Positions 11,183-19,956 of a DNA stretch of 64,000 nucleotides are shown piece after piece; the stretch's first letter is position 1, and every line of letters starts with the position of its first letter. The DNA is taken from positions 310,001-374,000 of the forward strand of contig JAJNNQ010000101.1 of assembly GCA_027886175.1 (NCBI GenBank), read 5' to 3'. The notes beneath the pieces are model-generated. The model saw only the letters and a list, made by a program, of their open reading frames with translations, searched no databases and was not told the origin of the DNA. Source of the DNA: Phylloscopus collybita. Its lineage: Eukaryota; Chordata; Aves; Passeriformes; Phylloscopidae. A program made the position numbers and the translations under genes.

Positions 11183-13115
11183 CCCTCCCTCCCTCCCAGG
11201 ACCCCTCTGATGCCGGCTCTGTGGTTGCTGGGAGCAGTGGCCAGGTCAAGCAGGGGGTCACCGCATCCCCTCGAGGGGCCTGGCTCCAGCTCCAGCCCTG
11301 GAGCTGCAGAGCTTTGGCAGCACCTGGAGCAGAGGCCAAGGGCCGGGAGTGGCCGTGGCCGGGGCAGAGCGGGACCTGGCCTGGGACGGAAATAAAATGA
11401 GGAAATTAGTCACGGCAGCTGGAAAATGAGGGAAATCAAAACCCTCCGACTCAGCATGGAAGTTATTTTAGCTGTCCTGGCAGAGCCCGGGGCAGAGCTG
11501 GGGCGTCCCTGAGGGGTCCCTGGGTCCCCACCACGGCCATGGGCCCCCGCGGGGTCCCTGCTGGGGATTTAGAGATTGTAGTAGTTTTATTAATTTCCTC
11601 TTTGTGCTGCTGAGCTGGTGGCAGGGCCGGGGGAACAATGCTGTGCCAGCCCCTCACAGAGCAGGAGTGACCCCAGTGACTGGGGCTGGTGACCCCCAGC
11701 CTTGGGTGGACCTGGGCACCTCCCTCGGGCCGGGATGGACCCCGCGGCCGGGGAGGGGTGCCCGGGGCAGGGTGGGGTGCACAGGGTGGGGTGTGAGGTG
11801 CCCGAAGTGGGGTGTGCCCTCAGCCGTGCGGGGTGCAGGGTCGGTCCGGGGAGGCCGGGTCAGGTTTGGGGACCGTGGGACAGGGAGCTCACGGGGGCGG
11901 CTGCTCCACTTCCCCGGTGGAAAACCCCCGGGGGCTGCCCCGGCCGGGAGCGCTGGCAGAGGGTTTTGCTTCCCTTTTCTGCTGAAGAGATGAGTCGCTT
12001 TTCCCGTGCCGGGGGGTGGCGGTGGGAGGGGGGGACCTCTGCGTCTCACCCACAGCCCCTCTTGCCGCCCCCCCCCCTCTCCCCAGCACCCCAAACCCAT
12101 CCGAGTGCCACCGCAGTGAGGAGGTGCCCGGGGCTGGGCGTGGGGCAGCCCCCCGTGCTCCCACCCTCCCTTCCCCGGGCCCTCCCGTGGGGCTGGAAGG
12201 GGCAGGTGCCCCCATGGGCCGTGTCCCCCGCGGGCTGTCCCCTCAGCCCCACGAGGCCGCTCTGATCCCGGGCCCCAGAAGGGGTTAAATGCAGCCGGCC
12301 GCGGGTTTCCTGGGAGAACAGAGCTGGCCTTGTGCCGGCGGCAGCGGAGCTGGCAGGGGCACCCCAGGGCCAAGGCACCCACCCAGTGTGCCCGGGCTGG
12401 CCCATCCTGGCCCCGGGGCAGCGGGACCCTCGGGAGCCCCAGCGTGGCTGCAGGGACACGGGTGATCTCCAGCCCCCACCTGGCACCACGAGGATGCCAC
12501 CGGGCAGCCCCTGGCCCTGTCCTGGAACGGGTTCCTTTGGCAGGGCTGCTGCCTCCCCTCCTGTCCCGTGCTGGGGGACACAGGGGCCCAGCGGGCAGGA
12601 GGCAGGGCACAGGGCCCTCCTCAGGCTCCCGGGGAAAACAGGTGTGAGTGGGGCTTTGCCTGGGCCTGCGGGGGCCACTCGGGACCCTGCAGTGGTGGCT
12701 GTGGCTGCAAACCCTGGTTGTGACAGAGCTGGAGCCACCCTGGCACCCACATCCCCTCCTTGGCACCCACATCCCCTCCTCAGCACCCAGACACACCTGG
12801 AGCTGCTGTGGGGGTTCTGCCCCGCACAGAGCCCCCTCCTCAGCGAGGCTGGGCCGTGCCTGCAGGGCCCCTGGCTGTGCCACGGGCACCTCCTCCCTGC
12901 TGCTGGCACTGCCAGGGCTGCTGGGTGAGCACCGTGTGTGCCCACGTCTGCTGAGCGCTGGTGACAAACCTGGGGCCACTCTGGGGCCCCACAGCCCCAG
13001 GGGGGCTGCAGAAGTGACCGCTGGCCTTAGCCTCCTCCTCCTCTTCCTCCTCCTTTCCCTCCTCCTCGCCGTGTCCCGGTGGTGATGCTGTCATGGGCAC
13101 GAGTTCCTCTGCACC

Positions 13116-13158
13116 GGGATGGGATGGGATGGGATGGGATGGGATGGGATGGGGATGG
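13116..13158 (+). repeat. (GGGAT)n array in RHOG intron 1
   Basis: About eight tandem gggat units on the sense strand of RHOG. The regularly spaced GGG runs have G-quadruplex potential. The same unit, on the opposite strand, recurs in PGAP2 at 20569-20650. Confidence 0.85.
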
Positions 13159-13779
13159 TTCCTGCCAGGTGCAGCTCATCCCAAGGTGCCCACAGTCAGT
13201 CTGAGGGTGCAGGGTTTGAGCTCAGCATGAGCAGTGTGTGCCATGTCCCACTGTGGGATGGGCACAGGGCCAGGCTGGTGCTCAGGGCTGCTTGGAGTCC
13301 AGACTGAGTCAGATGGGCCAAGTGGGACCATGGGGTGACAGAGGCAGCTGTTGTCCCACTCCAGGGGCTGCCCTGGGGTATCCCCCAGCCCTGGGAGCTC
13401 TGGGCAAAGGGATGGGTGGCTGCAGGGCAGAGGGGGCACAGGGGACGTGGGTGGCAGTTACAGGCGCTGTGGAAGGTGCAGGTGCCCGAGGGTGGCCCTA
13501 CGCAGCCATGGAGGGACCTCAGTCTCCCACAGTCCTGACCCTGATCCCCTGATCCTGGTCCCATGACCCTGACCCTGTTCCTCTCACTGCCCTGCTCCTT
13601 CTCCCTCTGCTACTGCTCCCATTGCTCTCATCCACTTCCTTCCCCCACTGTCCTGGTTGCCTTGATCCTGATCCCACTGCCTTGATTCGGGTCCCGGCCC
13701 CATCACTCTCCTCCTGCTGCCTTGCTGCTGCTGCCACCCCTCTGTCCCCTCCGAGCCCTGCAGCCCCGGGGTCCCGCTG

Positions 13780-14480
13780 CCCCCGGCCTGAGCAACCGCT
13801 GCAAAGGGCTGGGAGGAAAGCTCCGGGCTGCGTCTGCTCCCGGACTGGAGGCCAAAGGCCGGGACTGCGTTTGTGGCCCCCTGGGACCCTGCAAGCGGCT
13901 TCCTGCGGGGGTGGGGCCGGGGGGGCTGCGCTGGCCCCGGCGCTCCCCGCTGGCACGCCGGGGCTGCGGGCTGCCCTGCCCGGGGAAGCGGGGCCGCGCT
14001 GGGCAGGCTGCGGCACCGCCTGCGGGGCGGTCCTGGCAGCCCCCGTGCCCGGCCCGGGGCTCGGGGCGCAGCCAGGCAGGGCGGGGGTCACGGCACAGCC
14101 TCGGCCGCAGGAAGCCGCGTGTCAGGGCGGGAAGAGGAAGAGCGACTTCCCCATCCGAGGGGGCAGGGACGGGCTGGAGCTCGGGGCGGGGGGCTCGGCC
14201 CCTTCCCCCTTCCCGCAGACTCAGGGGGCTCTGGGGAACGGGGACCCCCAGCCCGGGAGTCCGGGACGTGGCGGCTTCTCTGCCCCGCCACCGCTGCCGT
14301 CCTGTCACTGGCACCGGAGCGGGGCTCCCGTGCTCCCGGTGGGATCCCACGGGTGGGCACCAGGATCCCGGTGGGAAAGGGGCTGCCGGCCCCAGGGCGG
14401 GCACCTCCCCGCCCCGGCACCGTGGGGTGCCCCCGCCTCGGCTGGGCAGGGCTTGGCAGCGCCTGCCTGCGGCCAGCAGC
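13780..14480. promoter_or_regulatory. GC/CpG-rich zone upstream of the RHOG coding exon
   Basis: CpG-rich stretch about 0.7-1.4 kb before the coding exon. It may be an alternative RHOG promoter or a CpG island without promoter function; no donor or initiator element decides this. Confidence 0.3.
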
Positions 14481-14770
14481 AGGAAGGGGAGCAGGATGCG
14501 GCCCTTGATGGGAATTGCAGAGGGAACCTGAGGAAGGAAAACGCGCGCCGGGATTGGGGATAAACACAGCTGCAGGAGCGGACGTTGGCTCCAGGGGCCA
14601 CGCCAGCGGCCGCACTCCAGCCACAGCGCCAGCCCGGCCTCTGCCCGCCGGGACCAGCACTGGCCCTGCTGGGTGTGGGCAGGGTCGGGGCTGGGACAAA
14701 TGGTGACAGCACACGGGCTGCCACAACCCAGATACGGCCCTGCCCTGCTCCCTCTGTCCCACTCAGGGCT

Positions 14771-14832
14771 GCAGCACAGCACGGCATGGCACAGCACGGC
14801 ATGGCACAGCACGGCATGGCACAGCACGGTGT
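14771..14832 (+). repeat. 15-bp tandem repeat, about four copies
   Basis: Unit cacagcacggcatgg repeated about four times, the last copy changed to cggtgtgg. Short minisatellite in RHOG intron 1. Confidence 0.85.
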
Positions 14833-15153
14833 GGCACAGGGTGCTGCCACAGCCTGGCTGCCGTGGACGCAGCACCCTGGGGACAATGTGGCCCCCACGC
14901 ACACTGGCCATGGTGGCACTCGCGTGTCCCTGGGTCATGGCGGGCAGGTCCCCATTGGGGGGGTCTCTGTCGGGGGGATGTGCCTGCCTGGGAAGCTGGG
15001 TTGGGGGGTGAACCAAGGAGGTGTGACCCCCGAGCAACCTCTGGCCTGGAGGTGTCCGAGCGGGGGGACCACGCTGACCCAGCCCTGGAGCGTCCCCTCG
15101 CTGAGCCTCTTCTCTTCCCACAGGCTGCTGAGGGGGACTCCAGGAGCGCCGGG

Positions 15154-15729
15154 ATGCAGAGCATCAAGTGCGTGGTGGTGGGTGACGGGGCGGTGGGCAA
15201 GACCTGCCTGCTCATCTGCTACACCACCAACGCCTTCCCCAAGGAGTACATCCCCACCGTGTTCGACAACTACAGCGCCCAGAACACGGTGGACGGCAGG
15301 ACTATTAACTTAAACCTGTGGGACACGGCCGGCCAGGAGGAGTACGACCGCCTGCGGACGCTTTCCTACCCCCAGACCAACGTCTTCATCATCTGCTTCT
15401 CCATCGCCAGCCCGCCCTCCTACGAGAACGTCAAGCACAAGTGGTACCCCGAGGTGTGCCACCACTGCCCCAGCGTGCCCATCCTCCTCGTCGGCACCAA
15501 GAAGGATCTGAGGAACAACCCCGAGACCATGAAGCGGCTCAAGGAGCAGAACCAGGCGCCCATCACCACCCAGCAGGGCATCAGCCTCTCCAAGCAGATC
15601 CGCGCCGTCAAGTACCTGGAGTGCTCGGCGCTCAACCAGGAGGGCATCAAGGATGTGTTCACCGAGGCCGTCAGGGCCGTGCTCAACCCCGTCCCGGCCA
15701 AGCCCAAGAAGCCCTGCGTGCTCTTGTGA
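15154..15729 (+). CDS. RHOG: RHOG, Rho-family small GTPase, complete
   Basis: A single exon encodes 191 residues, the standard RhoG length. RhoG cycles between GDP and GTP at the plasma membrane and activates Rac through ELMO/DOCK, controlling ruffling, migration and phagocytosis. Visible motifs: P-loop GDGAVGKT (10-17), switch I with T35 in YIPTVF, switch II DTAGQE (57-62), the guanine-specifying TKKD (115-118), SAL (158-160), and a C-terminal CVLL box whose last leucine predicts geranylgeranylation. The tail before it (KPKKP) is basic, as in the family. The start is the first ATG after the acceptor at 15123 and matches the conserved [12 protein letters not shown] opening. Third positions are strongly G/C. 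Differences from human RhoG are mostly conservative and lie around residues 44-45, 120-150 and in the tail. Confidence 0.98.
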   Translation: MQSIKCVVVGDGAVGKTCLLICYTTNAFPKEYIPTVFDNYSAQNTVDGRTINLNLWDTAGQEEYDRLRTLSYPQTNVFIICFSIASPPSYENVKHKWYPEVCHHCPSVPILLVGTKKDLRNNPETMKRLKEQNQAPITTQQGISLSKQIRAVKYLECSALNQEGIKDVFTEAVRAVLNPVPAKPKKPCVLL

Positions 15730-16344
15730 CGGGGCTGGCCAGAGACGATCCTGCCCCTGCCCCGGCGTCCCCCACACACCTCCCGCCCCCCCACCCGCCC
15801 CGGTGCCTCCCCGAGCCTCGGTGGGACCGGGGCCGCCAGCCCGAAGCCTCCAGCTTTAATAATACAGACCTTGTTTGCACTAACTGTGCGCCCGCCCCGG
15901 GCCACCGGGGCTCCCCGGCCCCGCCCCGGCTGGCAGCTGCCCCTGGTGACGCCTCTGCGGTCCCGGCACAGCAGCGCTTCCTGAGAAGGGCATGCCCGGG
16001 GTGGGCCAACGCCACTGCAGCCCTGAGCACCCCGCAGGGACCTGCCACCTCCGCCCTTTACACAGCTGGGGCACAGGGGGTCCGCAGCCCCTCTGTGCCA
16101 GCCCTGGCACTGGCCCAGCCCGGAGCATCTCGCTGGCACTGCCCCATCCTGCCCCGGGATCCTGGTGGTGGCATCAGGGGTTCCTGGGGGGTGTTTGGGC
16201 TGAGCCCCACACCAGGGACCTCCAGCCCTGCTGAGAGCAGAGCCAGTGTGGCCAGAGAAGAGGTCCTGCCCTGGCTGGTGCTGGAGCTCCGCAGGGCAGC
16301 AGGACTCACCCGTAACCAGCTGCCCCCAGAGTTGCTTCTCGTTA

Positions 16345-16350
16345 AATAAA
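16345..16350 (+). terminator. RHOG: RHOG poly(A) signal AATAAA
   Basis: Canonical hexamer 616 bases after the RHOG stop codon, followed within about 30 bases by a gtgtcctgtgct downstream element. It marks the likely mRNA end. Confidence 0.75.
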
Positions 16351-16403
16351 AACCTGCCCAGGCCCGCCGTGTCCTGTGCTCTCCCACGTGCACCCCCCTT
16401 TCC

Positions 16404-16526
16404 TGGGCATGAGGACACTCCCTGGAGGGACATGGGTGTCACCCCTGGGCATGGGGACACTCCCTGGAGGGACATGGGTGTCACCCCTGGGCATGGGGAC
16501 ACTCCCTGGAGGGACACGGGTGTCAC
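16404..16526 (+). repeat. 42-bp tandem repeat, three copies
   Basis: Unit gggcatggggacactccctg plus a second part ending gggtgtcacccct, repeated three times with very few differences. It begins about 50 bases past the RHOG poly(A) signal. Confidence 0.9.
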
Positions 16527-17327
16527 TGGCCCGAGCTGGGCTGGGCCCCTCACCGGGCCAGGGCCAAGCTGAGGGTGCTCATGGTGCCTGCCAGGGCTCG
16601 CTTCCAGGGGAAACTGCCAGGGGAAGCTCGGCCAGTCCTGACCCCACCATCTCTGTGCCCAGCTGAGCTTGGGGACACTGTAAGGGACAGGAATGGGGAC
16701 AGTGCAGGAGGTGGCCATGGGGCCGTTGCACTGTCTGGGAATGGGGACATTGCAGGAATTGGCACACGAGTGGGGTCCCCACCTGGGCAGCCCCCAGCCA
16801 CCCCAGCCTCAGTACCGCCTCTGGAGTGGGAGGTGGAGGGCAGAGCCCTGTGTTCCCATGCCCAGAGGTGTCCTGGGGGTCCCCGTGTCCTGTGGCTGGC
16901 GATGGCAGCAGCGAGGGAGCAGTGGCATCCCCAGCCGCTCTCGCCACCCCCTCACCACCCCCCCGGCACGTGCTGGCGGGCGGCCAGGCCCGGACACGGG
17001 CCCCTTGTCCGGCCCCGGGGCCTTCCTGCAGGAAGGGCAGAGACCCGGTGCCCGCCACAAGCCGCCTTTGTTCCCTGCTGCCGCTTCCAGCCAGCGCCGG
17101 GGTGGGCGTGGGCAGCGGGGCCGGGGGGCTCCGGGCACGGCCCCAGCCCCAGCCCTGCCATGGCTGAGCCTCCTGGAGCCTCCCGGGGCCGCTGCAAAGC
17201 CTGGCCCTGCCACACCCCACCCGCCGAGCCCACAGCCAGGGGACACGGCCCCAGGGCGCTGCACAGCCACCGGCTCGTGGGTCCCAAATCCTGCTCCCAC
17301 CATGGGCATCCAGCAGCCCTGGCCTGG

Positions 17328-17810
17328 TCTGTCTGGGGGGGATCCCCACGGCCATGTCCTGCTTCAAACATGGGGATCCCCACAGCCATGTCCTGCTCCT
17401 ACTGTGGAGATCCCCATGGCCATGTCCTGCTCCTACTGTGGAGATCCCCATGGCCATGTCCTGTTTCAAACATGGGGATCCCCACAGCCATGTCCTGCTC
17501 CCACCATGGGCATCCAACAGCCCTGTCCTGGTCTGTCTTGGGGGGATCCCCATGGCCATGTCCTGCTCCAAACATGGGGATTCCCATGGCCATGTCCTGC
17601 TCCCACCATTGGGATCTCCATGGCCATGTCCTGTTCCCACCATGGGGACCCCCACAGCCATGTCCTGCTCCCACCATGGGGATCCCCATGGCCATGTCCT
17701 GCTCCCACCGTGGGGATCCCCACAGCCATGTCCTGCTCCCACCGTGGGGACCCCGATGGCCATGTCTTGCTCTCACTGTGGGGATCCCCATGGCCATGTC
17801 CTGGCCCTGT
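17328..17810 (+). repeat. 34-bp minisatellite between convergent gene ends
   Basis: About 13 copies of a 34-bp unit of the form tgtcctgctcccaccatggg followed by gatccccatggcca, with catg/cacag and ccat/ccgt variants and a few longer copies near the left end. All plus-strand frames are open, giving Cys/Pro/His/Met-rich translations that are repeat by-products. Confidence 0.9.
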
Positions 17811-17889
17811 TGTGGGGCTGGCAAGGTGCCACCCCAGTGGGGTTTGGTGTAGAAGTGTGTGCTGGGATGGGGAGGGGACCCCGTGACGG

Positions 17890-17962
17890 CAGGACACAGA
17901 GCAGGACACAGAGCAGGACACAGAGCAGGACGCAGAGCAGGACGCAGAGCAGGACACAGCCC
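17890..17962 (+). repeat. Short (gcaggacacaga)n-type array
   Basis: About six units of caggacacagag / caggacgcagag in tandem. It is open on both strands as a low-complexity frame. Confidence 0.8.
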
Positions 17963-18729
17963 TGCCCTGGCCCAGCACAGCAGGATGAGCTCATGGCTCT
18001 CCCCCTCCCAGCTGCTCCCAGGGCGGCTGCAGCGAGGGCAGGGCCCCACCATGGCCTGGGACTGGGGGAACCAAGCCCCCGGCAGCTCCCTGCCCCTGCC
18101 CAACCCCGGCAGTGCCAGCCCCAGCCCTCCTGGCCCCAGGCTCTGTCCCTGGGGCTGTGCCAGCCCCCACAGCATCCACAAGGTCTGCAGGATCTGCAGC
18201 CAAGTCAGCGGTCCCCGGAGCTGGGCGGGGAGCGGGGCCGCCAGCTGCAGGGTGGGCTCAGGCCCACGCCTCCAGCCCGGCTCCTGGCCAGTTCCCAGCC
18301 TTGCTGAACCTTCCCGGGCTTCATCTGGCACCCAGGGGCCACGTCCCACATCACAGCCCCAACAGCCAGGAAACAGAGCCCACACCCCAGGGATCCACAT
18401 CCTGCACCCCAGCACCCAGGCTTCACACTCCACACCCCAGGGATCCACATCCTGCAGGGATCTGCATCCTGAGCCCCAGCTCCAGGCATCCACAGCCCAG
18501 AGGTCACATCTTGCACCCCAGATCCAGCACCCAGGACCCACTTCCCACACTCCAGCTCTGGTGTCCGGGGTCCATGTCCTGCACCCCATTCCAGCCCCCA
18601 CCCTGCCCATGGTGGTGCTGGTCTGGACCTGCTGGCTTTGCCAGGGCAGTGCCACGGCTGTTCCAGGGCTGTGCCAGGGCCGTGCCAGGCTGGGCCAGGT
18701 GGAAATGCTGTGGAGTTTGTCGAGAGCTC

Positions 18730-19825
18730 ACAAAAATACTTAGTGCTTTATTTCCACCTCAAAGCCAAGACGCTGCAGGGGCAGCGCGTCACACGCATGC
18801 AGGGACACGGATGGAGCCCATGGATGGGGACAGTGACGATGGACACGTGCAGCAGGAGCCGCCCAAAGCCAGCCCAGCCCCAGCTCTGCCAGGGCCCCGC
18901 AGCTCCCGCTGGAGGAGGCTCTGCCCAGCCCTGGATGAGCACTGGGACATCCCGGGGGACTCTCGGTGGTGGCTGTGCTCAGGTGAAGGGCAGGGAGGGA
19001 CCCCGCTGGTCCTTCCTGGCCAAGCGTGGGGTGGGATGAGCCCTGGCAAGTGCAGAACTCCCCAAAATCAAGACAGCTCCAGGTGCCCCCTTCCAGCAGC
19101 ATTGCAGGAGGAGCTTGGGGATACCATAGCCCCCACTGCCACCCAGCCATGTCCCCCTGTGCCCTGGCAGCCAGAGCTGCATATTGGGGGCACTGCTGAA
19201 CCCCAGCTCCACGGCACAGGGGAATCCATGGGGACATTGGGGCAAAGACCTCCAGCAGCAGCACACTCACCCTTCCTCCTCAATCTGGGTTGGAAGGGGC
19301 ACAGCACCCCCGGAGCAGCCTGTGCTGCTGGGCGGTTCTGGGGAAGGCAGGAGTGAGACGGGGATGCTCCCAGCAGCTGCTGTGCCCTGTGTGCTCCCAC
19401 CCTGCTCCGGGCAGTCCCTGCACAGCCCAGCACCTTCCTGCTCCCCTCCCGGGAACTCAGGCACAGATGGGCCAGGACCCTGCCCCAGCCCACTGGGGGA
19501 CCAGTGCCTGAAGCCAGCTCAAAAGGCCACCAGCCCTTCTTGAGGACTTGCCCCAAGGCCCCCAGCCTGAAGGAGGAATCGTGAGATCCCCCAGGCCAAG
19601 AAAGGGCAGGGCAGGGCTGGACCCCCATGCCCCAATACCAGGAGCAGCATCCTGCCCTCCCTGGAGCATCCTCCAAAGCAGCAGGTCCCTGTTCCTCCGC
19701 TGCCCTGCCCTCCCGGGCAGCTGGGGACAGACACTCCTGGGCTCGGGGATGATCCTGCAGCAGCTCCACAGCAAACAGCCTGGCCCTGGCAGGACAGGGA
19801 ACAGGAGCCCCAGCAGTGGGGCTGG
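18730..19825 (-). other. PGAP2: PGAP2 3' untranslated region
   Basis: From the stop codon at 19826 to just past the poly(A) signal at 18747. No repeat of the CR1 type interrupts it. No conserved regulatory motif can be claimed from one sequence. Confidence 0.6.
18747..18752 (-). terminator. PGAP2: PGAP2 poly(A) signal AATAAA (minus strand)
   Basis: The tttatt on the plus strand is AATAAA on the minus strand. It follows the PGAP2 stop by about 1.07 kb and is followed (minus strand) by a U/GU-rich tail, a typical vertebrate 3' end. Confidence 0.65.
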
Positions 19826-19956
19826 CTAGAAGTGCTTGTCCTCCAGCAGCGAGCTCACCACCAGCTCCTTGTTGCCGAAGTCCCAGAAGGCAGTCATGTG
19901 GAAGGCCATGTTGGAGAGGACAACCAGGTACTCCAGGAAGGCGAAGACAGTGTACA
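19826..19956 (-). CDS. PGAP2: PGAP2 coding exon 5 and stop (residues 212-254)
   Basis: Acceptor CCCCCAG, stop TAG at 19828-19826. It encodes [20 protein letters not shown] and then a WDFGNKEL block, ending LLEDKHF. This is the conserved last span and short tail of the family. Confidence 0.95.

Larger units (their letters stand above)
9181..15123 (+). other. RHOG: RHOG intron 1 (inferred)
   Basis: Between the proposed donor at 9181 and the clear acceptor at 15123 (cttctcttcccacag). It holds the arrays at 9315, 9690, 10595, 13116 and 14771, a pyrimidine-rich cct/ctt tract at 13026-13075, and a second GC-rich zone (13780-14480) that could be an alternative promoter, although I see no convincing donor there. 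No coding exon is recognised. Confidence 0.5.
15124..16370 (+). other. RHOG: RHOG terminal exon (5' UTR part, CDS, 3' UTR)
   Basis: Starts after the pyrimidine tract and cag at 15121-15123 and leaves 30 untranslated bases before the start codon. The 3' UTR runs from 15730 through the AATAAA at 16345-16350. An aataat at 15858-15863 could be a weak earlier signal. Confidence 0.8.
16371..18720. other. Convergent RHOG/PGAP2 intergenic region
   Basis: No gene recognised. It contains a 42-bp three-copy repeat, a 34-bp minisatellite and a short acagagcagg array, listed separately, and otherwise GC-rich unique sequence. Long open frames on both strands coincide with the minisatellite and I attribute them to it. 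Confidence 0.55.

Noticed and set aside
10391..11400. Long Pro/Ser/Ile/His-repeat open frames
   Set aside because: They are translations of the (CATC)n microsatellite in every frame.
15318..16718. Long alternative-frame and minus-strand open frames over RHOG
   Set aside because: They overlap the highly conserved RHOG coding sequence in other frames; high GC in third positions removes stops from the shadow frames.
16575..18655. Several 300-430-codon frames on both strands between RHOG and PGAP2
   Set aside because: They run through the 34-bp minisatellite and GC-rich spacer, with repeat-derived composition and no splice-supported homology.
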